Shown: positions 23,649-33,088, numbered from the stretch's first letter. The stretch: 64,000 nucleotides of DNA from SVTX01 sp045660325 (GCA_045660325.1 JAZRDO010000032.1:46364-110363), one strand, 5' to 3'. Numbers and translations: made by a program. Notes: generated from the letters alone by a model not told the origin.

Positions 23649-24188
23649 ATGAGCAAGTACGCAGGTACACAGACAGAAAAGAATCTTGAAGCCGCTTTTG
23701 CAGGCGAATCTCAGGCGAGAAATAAATATACATATTTTGCTTCCAAGGCAAAGAAGGACGGCTTTGAGCAGATCGCAGCTCTTTTCCAGAAGACTGCTGA
23801 CAATGAGAAGGAACACGCTAAGATGTGGTACAAGGAGCTTCACGGCGGTATCGCCAGCACACCTGCTAATCTTCTTGATGCAGCTGAAGGCGAAAACTAC
23901 GAATGGACTGATATGTACGAGGGCTTTGCAAAGACAGCAGAGGAGGAGGGCTTCCACGAGCTCGCTGAAAAGTTCAGACTTGTAGCTGCTATTGAAAAGC
24001 ACCACGAGGACAGATACCGTGCGCTTCTTCGCAACATTGAGATGAATGAAGTGTTCAAGAAGAGCGAGGTTAAGGTTTGGGAATGCCGTAACTGCGGTCA
24101 TATTGTTATCGGTATGGAGGCTCCCGAGGTTTGTCCTACTTGCGATCACCCCAAGAGCTATTTTGAGGTTCACGCAGAAAACTATTGA
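23649..24188 (+). CDS. rbr: Rubrerythrin
   Basis: The start at 23649 follows AAAGGAGAATTTTGTT. The 179-residue protein has the four-helix di-iron domain (about 1-140) with E/H ligands in FAGESQARNKYTYFA, DNEKEHAKMW, AEEEGFHELAE and AAIEKHHEDRYRAL, then a rubredoxin-like end with CRNCG and CPTCDHP. It reduces hydrogen peroxide in anaerobes. It is a single-gene unit between a strong promoter and a strong terminator, and its codon use suggests high expression. Confidence 0.95.
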   Translation: MSKYAGTQTEKNLEAAFAGESQARNKYTYFASKAKKDGFEQIAALFQKTADNEKEHAKMWYKELHGGIASTPANLLDAAEGENYEWTDMYEGFAKTAEEEGFHELAEKFRLVAAIEKHHEDRYRALLRNIEMNEVFKKSEVKVWECRNCGHIVIGMEAPEVCPTCDHPKSYFEVHAENY

Positions 24189-24201
24189 TTTTAAAATTAG
24201 A

Positions 24202-24229
24202 GCCGAGGGCAGTGCCCTCGGCTTTTTTT
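24202..24229 (+). terminator. Terminator after rubrerythrin
   Basis: GCCGAGGGC pairs with GCCCTCGGC around AGT, followed by TTTTTTT. Confidence 0.9.
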
Positions 24230-24292
24230 ATGTCTATATATATTATAATATTATATTTTATTAAAAAAGAGAGTGGATTTTGCAAAATAATA

Positions 24293-24321
24293 TTGACCTT
24301 TTTATCAAAAAGTAGTATAAT
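24293..24321 (+). promoter_or_regulatory. Promoter of the yqeG-hisS operon
   Basis: TTGACC (24293-24298), 17 bases, TATAAT (24316-24321). The next strong terminator is at 30929-30957. Confidence 0.8.
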
Positions 24322-24355
24322 AATATGAATAGACTTTTTTAGAGAGGAGCAAATT

Positions 24356-24916
24356 ATGGCAAGACTTACACGACCCGATTACGTTTTTTCAAGATTTTCG
24401 GATATAACCCCGTCTTTTTTGAAAAATCTTGGGATAAAAGCTCTTCTTGTTGACATTGACAATACACTTGCGCCCTATGAGGAGGCGACACCAAGCGACA
24501 AAGTGGTGGCGTGGATAAAGCTGCTTGACGAAAATGGAATTTCGGTGGCGTTTATCTCTAACAACAATCAGGACAGAGTTGATCTTTTCAACCGCGAGCT
24601 CTCACTTGTTGCATTCAGTAAGAGCGGAAAGCCCTTTCCGAAAAGCTTACGCGCGGCAATGAAGCTGCTCGGCTCTGACAAGAGCAATACCGCGATGCTC
24701 GGAGATCAGATCCTCACTGATGTCGTAGCAGGCAATAATATCGGACTTACAACAATTATCGTACCCCCTATAAACGACAGAAAAAGCGCATTTTTCAGAT
24801 TCAAGCGTGCGCTTGAGGTTCCTTCTATGAAAAAATATGCAAGGAAGCATCCCGAGTCGGCGGACGTATGCGTGTTCTGGACACAGGGCGGATACAAAAA
24901 GAAAAACAGAAAGTAA
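24356..24916 (+). CDS. yqeG: YqeG family HAD-type phosphatase
   Basis: A 186-residue HAD IIIA phosphatase with the catalytic LLVDIDNTLAPYE (D33, D35), the second motif FISNNNQDRV, KPFPKSLRAAM with Lys, and GDQILTDVVAGN with the metal-binding Asp. YqeG proteins are conserved in Bacillota, and phosphatidylglycerophosphatase activity is known for relatives. Here it opens an operon that also holds plsY, which supports but does not prove a phospholipid role. The tail is Lys-rich. Confidence 0.88.
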   Translation: MARLTRPDYVFSRFSDITPSFLKNLGIKALLVDIDNTLAPYEEATPSDKVVAWIKLLDENGISVAFISNNNQDRVDLFNRELSLVAFSKSGKPFPKSLRAAMKLLGSDKSNTAMLGDQILTDVVAGNNIGLTTIIVPPINDRKSAFFRFKRALEVPSMKKYARKHPESADVCVFWTQGGYKKKNRK

Positions 24917-24924
24917 GAAAAGTA

Positions 24925-25779
24925 ATGAAATATGCAAGCTTCGGTCCCGGCGGAAACGGAGATATGTTTTACGCCGAGGGCAATAAATCAACAAAGGACG
25001 CGCCGCGCTGGATAAAGGGCTTCGGACTTGACGCCTACGAATACGAGGCGGGTAAGGGAATTATGGCGGGCGAGGCCGCGCTTCGTGCGATCGGTGATGC
25101 GGCAAAAGAGCAGGGAGTTTTGATGTCTTTGCACGCGCCTTACTTTATTTCGCTTTCAAGCGTTGAGGAAGAAAAAAGGCTCAACAGCATAAAATACATT
25201 GAAAAATCAATTTGGGCGGCGGAGCTGCTCGGAGCTGACACGATAGTAATTCACAGCGGAAGCGCGGGCAAGATAAGTCGCGCGGAGGGTATGAAGCTCT
25301 CCTGCGATACACTTTACAAGGTCATTGAGGCAGTGGGTGACACGGATATCAAGCTTTGTATTGAGACTATGGGTAAGATCAATCAGCTCGGCACACTCGA
25401 CGAGGTTATTGAGCAGTGTAAGGTCTCCTCCCACTATGCGCCTTGCGTGGATTTCGGTCATTTGAATGCAAGAAATATCTGCGGGGCATTTAAAACTGTC
25501 GACGATTACAGACGCGTTTTTCATAAGATTGGTGAGAGCTTAGGCGACGAGGTAGCAAAGAATTTGCATTGCCATTTCTCAAAGATCGAATATACGAATG
25601 CAGGGGAAAAGAAGCATCTTACCTTTGCGGATAACGTGTATGGCCCTGAATTTGAGCCGCTTATTGAGGCAATCGTTATGGACAACCTTACCCCGAGAAT
25701 TATCTGCGAATCCGACGGTACACAGCCTGAGGATGCGCTAAGAATGAAAAAATACTATTTGGAAAATTTAAAGTCATAA
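24925..25779 (+). CDS. Endonuclease IV-like TIM barrel protein
   Basis: A 284-residue protein of the AP endonuclease 2 family. Metal-site motifs are visible in order: SLHAPYF, IVIHSGSAG, CIETMGKINQLGTLDEV, CVDFGHLNARN, HCHFSKIEY and ICESDGTQPEDAL. The set of His, Asp and Glu ligands is complete, so cleavage at abasic sites is likely. The start at 24925 (MKYASFGPGGNGD) is 8 bases after yqeG with a weak AAGAAAAGT site; the longer frame runs back into yqeG. Confidence 0.82.
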   Translation: MKYASFGPGGNGDMFYAEGNKSTKDAPRWIKGFGLDAYEYEAGKGIMAGEAALRAIGDAAKEQGVLMSLHAPYFISLSSVEEEKRLNSIKYIEKSIWAAELLGADTIVIHSGSAGKISRAEGMKLSCDTLYKVIEAVGDTDIKLCIETMGKINQLGTLDEVIEQCKVSSHYAPCVDFGHLNARNICGAFKTVDDYRRVFHKIGESLGDEVAKNLHCHFSKIEYTNAGEKKHLTFADNVYGPEFEPLIEAIVMDNLTPRIICESDGTQPEDALRMKKYYLENLKS

Positions 25780-25790
25780 GGAGATAAATT

Positions 25791-26876
25791 ATGAGTAGAA
25801 TAGCAAAATTTACGGAAAAAATGATTAATGCGGGCGCGGACGCGGCGCTTATCTCGTCCGAGCTTAATATAAGATACCTTTCAAGCTTCAATTTCACTGA
25901 CGGATATATCCTCGTAACGAGAAACCGCGCGTATCTCATTACTGACTTTAGATACATTGAGGCGGCAAAGGCAACTGTCAACCCCGACGAATTTGAGGTT
26001 ATGATGCCCGACAGAATGTCTATGGGCGTTACTATGGCATCCTTGCTTGACGATCTCGGCGCGAAGACTGTTATGTTTGAGGAGTCCTCTCTCTCCTGCG
26101 CAGACCTTGAAAGATTCAAGAAGCTTTTCGCACAGAAGGAAATGGTATTCGGCGCATCCGAGATCTTAACTGAGCTTCGCATCTACAAGAGCGAGGATGA
26201 AATTGAGAATATGAAGAAGGCGCAGGCAATTACCGACGCGGCATTCTCACATATTCTTAAGGTTATGAAGCCCGAGATGACTGAGATAGACGTGGCTCTT
26301 GAGCTTGAATTCTTTATGAGACGAAACGGTGCGGAGGGACTCGCGTTTGAAACCATCGCGGTTTCGGGTACTGCGTCCTCACTTCCTCACGGTGTTCCGA
26401 GAAACTGCAAGCTTGAGCGCGGCTTCCTTACAATGGACTTCGGTGCAAAGTACAACGGTTATTGTTCGGATATGACAAGAACGGTTGTTATCGGTAAGGC
26501 TGACGAGGAGATCAAGAAGGTTTACAATACGGTTCTTTTGGCGCAGACAAGCGCACTTGAGGCATTGCACGAGGGAATGTCGTGCTGTGCTGCCGATAAG
26601 ATCGCAAGAGACATTATTGACAAGGAATACGCGGGCAGATTCGGTCATAGCCTCGGCCACGGCGTAGGTATGTTTATTCACGAGGAGCCCAGACTTGCAG
26701 GCAAGGTGCCCGAGAGCGTTGTTCTCTCAAAGGGACACATTGTAACCGTTGAGCCCGGTATTTACATTGAGGGCAAGTACGGATGCAGAATCGAGGATAT
26801 GGTAGCTATTATGTCCGACGGCTCCGTTTACGACTTTACAAAGAGCCCCAAGAACCTTATTGAAATGTTCGTTTAA
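25791..26876 (+). CDS. M24 family aminopeptidase (Xaa-Pro peptidase)
   Basis: A 361-residue protein with a creatinase-like N-terminal domain (1-130) and a pita-bread C-terminal domain holding the five metal ligands: D in MDFGAKYNGYCSDMTRT (two Asp), H in RFGHSLGHGVG, and E in VEPGIYIEGKYGCRIEDM. It removes N-terminal residues next to proline. AAGGAGATAAATT precedes the ATG. It is the third gene of the operon. Confidence 0.9.
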   Translation: MSRIAKFTEKMINAGADAALISSELNIRYLSSFNFTDGYILVTRNRAYLITDFRYIEAAKATVNPDEFEVMMPDRMSMGVTMASLLDDLGAKTVMFEESSLSCADLERFKKLFAQKEMVFGASEILTELRIYKSEDEIENMKKAQAITDAAFSHILKVMKPEMTEIDVALELEFFMRRNGAEGLAFETIAVSGTASSLPHGVPRNCKLERGFLTMDFGAKYNGYCSDMTRTVVIGKADEEIKKVYNTVLLAQTSALEALHEGMSCCAADKIARDIIDKEYAGRFGHSLGHGVGMFIHEEPRLAGKVPESVVLSKGHIVTVEPGIYIEGKYGCRIEDMVAIMSDGSVYDFTKSPKNLIEMFV

Positions 26877-26877
26877 T

Positions 26878-27120
26878 ATGAAAAAGATATTTTCTGTTGA
26901 CAGATTTGTTGGGGAGTATGCCGTTCTCGTTTGCGATGACGGAGAGGTCCTTACGGTCAAAAAAGAAATAATCTCTTCCTTCTCTGAGGGAGACGTGTTC
27001 TCGGCAGAGTGGGATGGAGAGAAGCTTTCAGAGATCGCTCTTCTTGAGGGTGAGAAGGAAAGAAGACTTGAGGCGGCGAAAAGTCGACTTGCAAGATTTA
27101 AATCGAGGTCAAATTCTTAA
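26878..27120 (+). CDS. DUF3006 family protein
   Basis: An 80-residue protein starting MKKIFSVDRFVGEYAVLVCDDGE, typical of DUF3006, a small beta-barrel family of unknown function. The ATG lies one base after the peptidase stop and is probably translated by coupling. The C-terminal half is a charged helix, EKERRLEAAKSRLARFKSR. Confidence 0.75.
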   Translation: MKKIFSVDRFVGEYAVLVCDDGEVLTVKKEIISSFSEGDVFSAEWDGEKLSEIALLEGEKERRLEAAKSRLARFKSRSNS

Positions 27121-27133
27121 TTAAGGTGAATTT

Positions 27134-28084
27134 ATGTTATTAGATTTGTTGTTTTTTTGGATATCTAACGGAAAATTTGCATGCGTATGGACTTCGCTTT
27201 GCACACTTCCCGCAATTAAGGGAACTGTGTGGGAAAACGTTATTTTAGTCGCATTCATCGCGATCACAGTGATAGGGGCTTACCTTCTCGGTAGCATCAG
27301 CACGTCCATTATTTTATCCAGAGTGTTGTATCACGACGACATCAGAACGCACGGAAGCGGTAACGCGGGCGCGACAAACGCTCTTCGTACTTACGGAAAG
27401 AAGTTCGGCGCTCTTACTCTCGGCGGCGATATCTTGAAGGCATCCATTGCCATTATAATCGGTTCAGTTCTTCTCTCGGGAAGAATCGGCGGAGCTATCG
27501 CGGGACTTTTCGCGGTAGTAGGACACATTTTCCCGATTTATTATAAGTTTAAGGGCGGTAAGGGTGTTGCTTGCGCGGCTACGGCTATCGCATTCCTTGA
27601 GCCCATGTCCTTTGTTACTTTGGGCACGTTCTTCGTTATTATCGTCGCAGGAACAAAGTTCGTTTCTCTTGCATCCTGCATGTGTATGGCACTTTTCCCC
27701 GTAATCGCTACGGCGTTTGAAAAGCTTTACGTTGCCTTTACGGGTGAGAAGCTCGGAGCGATTCCCGTGGTCGGTATACTTATCGCGGCAATGGTAATTT
27801 ATATGCATAGAGCGAATATCAAGCGACTCCTTGAGGGCAAGGAATCAAAGATCTCCTTCAAGAAAAAGAAGGCGGAGGACATACCTGCGCCCGCTACCAA
27901 GGAAGAGAAGCTTGAGGCGAAGAGAGAAAAGACACGCGAGTTCCGTGAGAATCGCGAGGAGGAGGCACGTCAGCTTGACGATTCCAATTTCTGCGAGTGT
28001 GAATGCGGCAGACTCATTCCCGTAAGCCGTAAGAAATGTGCTTACTGCGGAAAGGCGAATCCTTCATATAAGGGTAAAAATTAA
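27134..28084 (+). CDS. plsY: Glycerol-3-phosphate acyltransferase PlsY with C-terminal zinc ribbon
   Basis: A 316-residue protein; ordinary PlsY has about 200. The PlsY core (about 35-250) has GSISTSIIL, HGSGNAGATNALRTYGKK, YYKFKGGKGVA and the end motif MHRANIKRLLEGKESK. It transfers acyl phosphate to glycerol 3-phosphate at the membrane. About 30 extra N-terminal residues form another hydrophobic stretch. After the core come a charged linker and a zinc-ribbon-like end with Cys at 287, 289, 291, 302 and 305. The fusion is unusual. Its stop overlaps the next ATG. Confidence 0.9.
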   Translation: MLLDLLFFWISNGKFACVWTSLCTLPAIKGTVWENVILVAFIAITVIGAYLLGSISTSIILSRVLYHDDIRTHGSGNAGATNALRTYGKKFGALTLGGDILKASIAIIIGSVLLSGRIGGAIAGLFAVVGHIFPIYYKFKGGKGVACAATAIAFLEPMSFVTLGTFFVIIVAGTKFVSLASCMCMALFPVIATAFEKLYVAFTGEKLGAIPVVGILIAAMVIYMHRANIKRLLEGKESKISFKKKKAEDIPAPATKEEKLEAKREKTREFRENREEEARQLDDSNFCECECGRLIPVSRKKCAYCGKANPSYKGKN

Positions 28085-29283
28085 TGGATAAAGTTCAATT
28101 TAGTGAAAATCAGCAGCTTTTGCGCCTGATATTAAAGAGCGCAGGACTTCAGCTGCTCAAAAAAGCGGTTTTCTCCAAGCCGCTTGATAAAACGGTGGTA
28201 AAATGCATTTTGACTCCCAAGCTTTTGCGAGGCGAGACGGTGCTTCAGGCAGAGAGCTTTCACACCGATAACAAGGCAAAGCAGAAGAATATTGCTATGT
28301 CGTCCGAGAGCGAGATATTGGAGCTTATCGAGGGATTTTCCCAGATAAACGTTATAACGAGCGCGGGAGACTGTGAGCTTAAAAGATCCAAGTCGGGTAA
28401 AATTACGCTTATCGGCACGGAAAAGCTTGACCGCGCCCTTGACGCAGACAAGTCGAAGGATTTCAAGAAAATTATCCCTACGTCCAATAACAAGGTTAAA
28501 AATCATATTTTAAACGGCAGTGAGCCCTTCCTTATGCACTTGGGCGTCTCTGATAAGAACGGCAGAGTTTACGATAAAAAGCAGGCAAAGTTCCGCCAGA
28601 TAAATAGATTCCTGGAGCTTATCCGCGACGTTGAGGACAAGCTTCCGAGAGATTTCATCCGCATTTGCGATCTTTGCTGCGGAAAGAGCTATCTTTCCTT
28701 TGCGGTTTATCACTATTTCTCAGTTATAAAGGGAATCAAGGTAAAGATGACGGGCGTGGACTTAAAGAGCGACGTTATAGAATACTGTAACGAGGTGGCA
28801 TCGGCCTGTGGCTTTGACGGACTTGAATTCCTTTGCGGAGATATAAATCTTTATAATGCCGACGAGCACGTGAATCTTGTTATCTCGCTCCACGCGTGTG
28901 ACATTGCAACGGATATGGTGCTTGATAAAGCGATTTTGTGGGATGCGGACGTAGTGTTATCCACTCCGTGCTGTCATCACGATTTAAACAGAAAAATTAA
29001 TAGCGAGAGCCTTAAATTCATAACCGACCATTCAATGCTTCGTCAGAAGCTTTGCGATGCGGCGACCGACGCGCTCCGCTTAAAGCTCCTTGAATGGCAC
29101 GGCTACGACGTGGTATCATTAGAGCTTATAGACCCCGACGAAACGCCTAAAAACATTATGCTTCGCGGAGTAAGAAAAAAGAATTTTGATAAAAATGGCG
29201 ATGCGGCTCGCAAAGCGCGTGCGGAATATATATCCGCATACGAGTTCTTGACGGGCAAGACGCCGAATATCTCGGAGGAATAA
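28084..29283 (+). CDS. Class I SAM-dependent methyltransferase (METTL25/RRNAD1-like)
   Basis: A 399-residue protein. The SAM-binding region starts at about 200 with RICDLCCGKSYLSFAVYHYF, then MTGVDLKSDVI, CGDINLY and LVISLHACDIATD. The motif STPCCHHDLNR (about 297) with paired Cys and His is typical of this methyltransferase family (PF13679). The N-terminal 190 residues are a separate domain without clear identity. The methyl acceptor is unknown; RNA is likely by family. It overlaps the plsY stop by one base. Confidence 0.8.
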   Translation: MDKVQFSENQQLLRLILKSAGLQLLKKAVFSKPLDKTVVKCILTPKLLRGETVLQAESFHTDNKAKQKNIAMSSESEILELIEGFSQINVITSAGDCELKRSKSGKITLIGTEKLDRALDADKSKDFKKIIPTSNNKVKNHILNGSEPFLMHLGVSDKNGRVYDKKQAKFRQINRFLELIRDVEDKLPRDFIRICDLCCGKSYLSFAVYHYFSVIKGIKVKMTGVDLKSDVIEYCNEVASACGFDGLEFLCGDINLYNADEHVNLVISLHACDIATDMVLDKAILWDADVVLSTPCCHHDLNRKINSESLKFITDHSMLRQKLCDAATDALRLKLLEWHGYDVVSLELIDPDETPKNIMLRGVRKKNFDKNGDAARKARAEYISAYEFLTGKTPNISEE

Positions 29284-29284
29284 A

Positions 29285-29629
29285 ATGGGATTATTTAAAA
29301 AGCTTGCAGAGAAAATAACGAAAAGCAATAATCCCGACAGTAAGAGATACAAGTGGGATATGGCAAAGAGAATTTGCGGACACCACGTGCGCTACGTTAC
29401 CGAAAACCGCAACGGAGTCGACGAGGTAATCGGCAGGGAAGGTCACACAAACATAAAGGATGACGAGATAATCGTTTTTGCTTCGGGTGATGTTGTTCTT
29501 CGTTGCAAGGTGGAAGAGATGCAGGCGTGGGAGCTTCTTTCCCACGACGGCATGGTAATTACTGCCCCCGATATTGAGCACGGCGGCGTTACGCGTACAA
29601 TTATAGTTTATTACGTATATTATCGATAA
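29285..29629 (+). CDS. Conserved protein of unknown function
   Basis: A 114-residue soluble protein starting MGLFKKLAEKITKSNNPDSKRYKWD, with a beta-rich second half (EIIVFASGDVVLRCKVEEMQAWE) that ends in RTIIVYYVYYR. No family is recognised. It lies one base after the methyltransferase and 14 before hisS, so it is an operon member. Confidence 0.65.
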   Translation: MGLFKKLAEKITKSNNPDSKRYKWDMAKRICGHHVRYVTENRNGVDEVIGREGHTNIKDDEIIVFASGDVVLRCKVEEMQAWELLSHDGMVITAPDIEHGGVTRTIIVYYVYYR

Positions 29630-29643
29630 GAGAGGATATTAAG

Positions 29644-30924
29644 ATGTTTATTAAAGAACCTACAAAGGGTATGAGAGATATTCTTCCCGCTGAGATGGAG
29701 ATAAGAGAATATCTTTTGACAAAGCTTAAGAAAACGTATGCTTCATTTGGCTTTTCACAGATAGAGACACCCTGTGTTGAGCACATTGAAAATCTTACAA
29801 ACAAGCAGGGCGGCGAGAACGAAAAGCTTATCTTCAAGGTGCTTAAGCGCGGTGAAAAGCTTCAGGAATCCATTGAGGGTGCAAGTGTTGACGAGCTCGT
29901 TGACTCGGGACTTCGCTACGACCTGACAGTTCCGCTTTCCCGTTACTATGCAAGCAATTCCGCAAATCTTAATCTTCCTTTCAAGGCAATGCAGACGGGC
30001 TCCGTTTGGAGAGCTGACAGACCCCAGAAGGGAAGATACCGTCAGTTTACACAGTGCGACATCGACATCCTCGGTGATCCCACTAACGCGGCTGAGATCG
30101 AGCTTATTTGCGCGACCTCTACGTTCCTTGCCGACGTTGGAGTAAACGGCTGCACGGTTATGATCAACGATAGAAGAATCCTCTCCGCTATGGCGAGAGC
30201 GGCAGGCTTCCCTGAGGAAGAATTCTCCCGTGTTTTCATCATTCTTGATAAGTTTGACAAGATCGGTGAGGCGGGAATTGAGCGCGAGCTTCGTGAGGCA
30301 AACTACGATTCTTGTGCGGTTGACAAGTACATGGAGATCTTCCGCGGCGTTATGGGCGCGTCGGATAGATTTGCATATCTTCTTGAGGCGGTTGGCGCGA
30401 GCATCGAGGAGGGTGTTATTGAAAACATCCGTGATATTTGCGAGGCGGTTGACACAATTTCCGAGGGCAGCATCAATCTTGATTTTGACCCCACTCTCGT
30501 TCGCGGTATGTCTTATTATACAGGCGTTATCTTTGAGATCAAGAGCGAGGATTTCCGCGGCTCAAGTATTGCAGGCGGCGGCAGATATGACAATATGATC
30601 GGTGGATTTACAGGTCAGAAGACTCCCGCATGTGGCTTCTCGATCGGCTTTGAGAGAATCGTTGGCGCGCTCCTTGATAAGAAGTTTAAGCCCGACACAA
30701 GAGCGGAGAAGACGGCAGTTCTTTACGATAAGAGACTTTCCACTGCTGATCTTGCGCTTATGCAGAAGCACGCTATGGCAAAGAGACGCGAGGGCAAGAC
30801 AGTTCTCGTTCAGAAGATGAACAAGAACGTAGGCTTCCAGAAGCAGAAGCTTGAGGCGGACGGATATACGAAATTCGTTGACGTTCGTTATCCCGACGAG
30901 ATCATAAAGATTGCTGAAATATAA
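29644..30924 (+). CDS. hisS: Histidyl-tRNA synthetase
   Basis: A 426-residue class II synthetase. Motif 1 and 2 regions are present (PTKGMRDILP, RYDLTVPLSRYYASN, GSVWRADRPQKGRYRQFTQCDID), as are the histidine loop LVRGMSYYTGVIFEI and motif 3 GGGRYDNMIGGF...ACGFSIGFERI. The C-terminal anticodon domain is full length. It ends the eight-gene operon. No T-box leader is seen before it. Confidence 0.96.
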   Translation: MFIKEPTKGMRDILPAEMEIREYLLTKLKKTYASFGFSQIETPCVEHIENLTNKQGGENEKLIFKVLKRGEKLQESIEGASVDELVDSGLRYDLTVPLSRYYASNSANLNLPFKAMQTGSVWRADRPQKGRYRQFTQCDIDILGDPTNAAEIELICATSTFLADVGVNGCTVMINDRRILSAMARAAGFPEEEFSRVFIILDKFDKIGEAGIERELREANYDSCAVDKYMEIFRGVMGASDRFAYLLEAVGASIEEGVIENIRDICEAVDTISEGSINLDFDPTLVRGMSYYTGVIFEIKSEDFRGSSIAGGGRYDNMIGGFTGQKTPACGFSIGFERIVGALLDKKFKPDTRAEKTAVLYDKRLSTADLALMQKHAMAKRREGKTVLVQKMNKNVGFQKQKLEADGYTKFVDVRYPDEIIKIAEI

Positions 30925-30928
30925 AATG

Positions 30929-30957
30929 AAAAGCGGACGCGTCGCGTCCGCTTTTTT
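30929..30957. terminator. Bidirectional terminator after hisS
   Basis: AAAAGCGGACGCG pairs with CGCGTCCGCTTTT with almost no loop, then TTATT. The stop of the convergent gene lies within it. Confidence 0.88.
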
Positions 30958-31669
30958 ATTCAATAAATTTTGATATATGATTCCAAATTTCGGGGATATC
31001 CTTGTATGCTTCCTTTATTTTTTCGGGATTTGTGACCGTTCGGGTTATGATCTTTTCATTTGAGTCAAAAACATCCGCGAGATAGGATGCATAAGCGTAT
31101 TTGTTCTCGAAGGTCTCGTTGAATTTCCTTGAGTAGATGCCGTCGCTCTGTAAAATCTCAAAGCTCTCGCCGTTGTACATATTGATATAGAAAACAAGTC
31201 CCGTATCGTTGAAGCCCACTCTGTACGTGCTTATATCGTCGAGGGTGTATTCGTTATTGGCAAATACGATCCTTTCGGTTATTTTGTTATCCTCGATTTT
31301 GGTATAGCAATTCATATATATTGCAGGGAAGATAAGACAAAGCGCGATTATTATCGCATACACGCTGCGGGTGATGACCTTGAATCGCTTGTCCTTTTTC
31401 TCGCTTTTTTCGTAAGGATTGTTCTCGTCAAGCACTTCCTTGAAGGTCTTTGCCTGAGTCGTAAATAGAATTCCCTCGAAAAGAAAGAAATATATAAGAA
31501 ATACGCTTGCGGAGGGGATAGTCAGGATCATTGATGCGATCGCATCCTTCATGCTTGCCTCAAGCAGAGATTTTGCTAAAAATGCAAGTCCAAAGGTAAT
31601 GCCGAGCGCGCCGAATACGACGAGCGCGGTTCCTATGATTACGGGCCATATTGGAAATTTCTTTTTCAT
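30956..31669 (-). CDS. Membrane protein of unknown function
   Basis: A 237-residue protein with three predicted helices (about 8-32, 43-66, 100-122) and a C-terminal domain outside the membrane (125-237) rich in beta and aromatic residues (YRVGFNDTGLVFYINMYNGESFEIL). No family is recognised. CGGAGTTTAAA precedes the ATG. It lies downstream of hom on the same strand but is separated by the terminator at 31686-31721. Confidence 0.65.
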   Translation of the reverse strand: MKKKFPIWPVIIGTALVVFGALGITFGLAFLAKSLLEASMKDAIASMILTIPSASVFLIYFFLFEGILFTTQAKTFKEVLDENNPYEKSEKKDKRFKVITRSVYAIIIALCLIFPAIYMNCYTKIEDNKITERIVFANNEYTLDDISTYRVGFNDTGLVFYINMYNGESFEILQSDGIYSRKFNETFENKYAYASYLADVFDSNEKIITRTVTNPEKIKEAYKDIPEIWNHISKFIE

Positions 31670-31685
31670 TTTAAACTCCGTTTGT

Positions 31686-31721
31686 AAATTTCGGTGCTGC
31701 GATTAGCAACACCGAAATTTG
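31686..31721 (-). terminator. Terminator of hom
   Basis: On the minus strand AAATTTCGGTGTTGC pairs with GCAGCACCGAAATTT, with a short T-run at its end. Confidence 0.7.
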
Positions 31722-31725
31722 TTTA

Positions 31726-32949
31726 TTAAAGAACGCGAATGAATTTTTCGCACTTGAATGTAGCGTTTTCCATAAGGGAGAGCGCTTCGGACTCGGTCAT
31801 ACTGTCTACGATAGCGTAGAGCTTGCCGTCCTTGAATACCTTGTCAACGAGCTTGCCCTCAAGGTTTTCTGATATACACTTTTCAGCGCACTTTTCGCAG
31901 GGAGTAGCAAAGATAAACATACGTCTGCATGAGTAGTCGGAGAAGTCAGCTACGTCTTCATTTGTCGCAGGAGTCCATTCGGGAGCCTTTAAGGGCTTTT
32001 CCTTGTGAGACATGATATCAACGATATCCGCGCATACCGCACTTGCCGTGGGGAGCTTACCTGCGCCGGGGCCGTAGAACATAACGTCGCCAACCATATC
32101 GCCGTTGACGAGAATACCGTTGAATACGTCGCTTATAGCGGAGAGGGGATTGAATGCGGGAACGAGACGGGGGGAAACCATCGCGAGAATTTTGCCGTTA
32201 AGCTTTTCGGTGTGACCTATAAGCTTGATAGCGTATCCGAGAGTTCTTGCCGCATCAACGTCCTCACGTGTGATCGTTGTAATTCCCTCGGTATGAATAT
32301 TCTTGGGATTTATGAGCGTGCCGTAGGAGAGAGCTGCGAGAATTACTATCTTTCTCGCCGCGTCAAGGCCCTCTACGTCAGCCGCGGGATTAGCCTCGGC
32401 ATATCCCTTCTTCTGCGCGTCGCGGAGCACGTCGGCAAAATCTGCGCCCTCAGTATCCATCTTTGTGAGAATATAGTTCGTAGTACCGTTGAGAATACCG
32501 CTTACCTCATTGATATTGTTGGAGGAGAGGTCGCGTATCATAGGACGGATGATCGGAATACCACCGCCTACGCTTGTCTCAAACATATAGGAGACACCGT
32601 GCGCCTTGGCAATTTCAAGAAGCTCTGCGCCAAAATTCGCAACGACCTCCTTGTTGGAGGTAACTACGCTCTTGCCCGCCTCAAGACACGCCTTGGAGAA
32701 ATCGTAAGCGGGGTGTGAGCCGCCCATCATTTCCGCAACGATATCGATTTCGGGATCGTTTAAGATAATATTGAAATCGTGAATTACAAGATGCTCGAAT
32801 TTGTCGCCGGGGAACTCGCGAAGGTCAAGGATGTACTTGATATTCGACACGTCGCCCGTCTTTTCTTCAATGATATTCTTATTCTGTGTTAAAACCTCTA
32901 CGGCGCCCGAGCCTACGACACCGTAACCGAGAATTGCTATATTTGCCAT
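31726..32949 (-). CDS. hom: Homoserine dehydrogenase
   Basis: A 407-residue enzyme that reduces aspartate semialdehyde to homoserine. The NAD(P) fold opens MANIAILGYGVVGSGAVEVL; VVTSNKEVVA, LNGTTNYILTKM and EANPAADVEGLDAARKI mark the catalytic region. The C-terminal 75 residues (DYSCRRMFIFATPCEKC...) resemble a divergent ACT-type regulatory domain, so feedback control by threonine is plausible. The start at 32949 is preferred because AAAGGATATTC precedes it; the frame upstream is the AT-rich promoter. Confidence 0.93.
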   Translation of the reverse strand: MANIAILGYGVVGSGAVEVLTQNKNIIEEKTGDVSNIKYILDLREFPGDKFEHLVIHDFNIILNDPEIDIVAEMMGGSHPAYDFSKACLEAGKSVVTSNKEVVANFGAELLEIAKAHGVSYMFETSVGGGIPIIRPMIRDLSSNNINEVSGILNGTTNYILTKMDTEGADFADVLRDAQKKGYAEANPAADVEGLDAARKIVILAALSYGTLINPKNIHTEGITTITREDVDAARTLGYAIKLIGHTEKLNGKILAMVSPRLVPAFNPLSAISDVFNGILVNGDMVGDVMFYGPGAGKLPTASAVCADIVDIMSHKEKPLKAPEWTPATNEDVADFSDYSCRRMFIFATPCEKCAEKCISENLEGKLVDKVFKDGKLYAIVDSMTESEALSLMENATFKCEKFIRVL

Positions 32950-32983
32950 TTCTGAATATCCTTTCAAAATAACTATTAGAATT

Positions 32984-33012
32984 ATAATAACATATTTTAT
33001 CAAAAAATGCAA
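32984..33012 (-). promoter_or_regulatory. Promoter of hom
   Basis: On the minus strand TTGCAT (33012-33007), 17 bases, TATTAT (32989-32984). Confidence 0.65.
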
Positions 33013-33021
33013 CTATAAGTA

Positions 33022-33050
33022 TTGAATTTTTTTTTAGTTTGTGATAAAAT
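33022..33050 (+). promoter_or_regulatory. Promoter of the DUF4364 gene
   Basis: TTGAAT (33022-33027), 17 bases, TAAAAT (33045-33050), divergent from the hom promoter with 9 bases between -35 boxes. Confidence 0.65.
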
Positions 33051-33088
33051 ATATTAGTATTGAACACGACATTGAAAGGTTATATAAA

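Noticed and set aside
29630..29643. T-box leader for hisS
   Set aside because: Only 14 bases separate hisS from the previous gene; no specifier or antiterminator fold.
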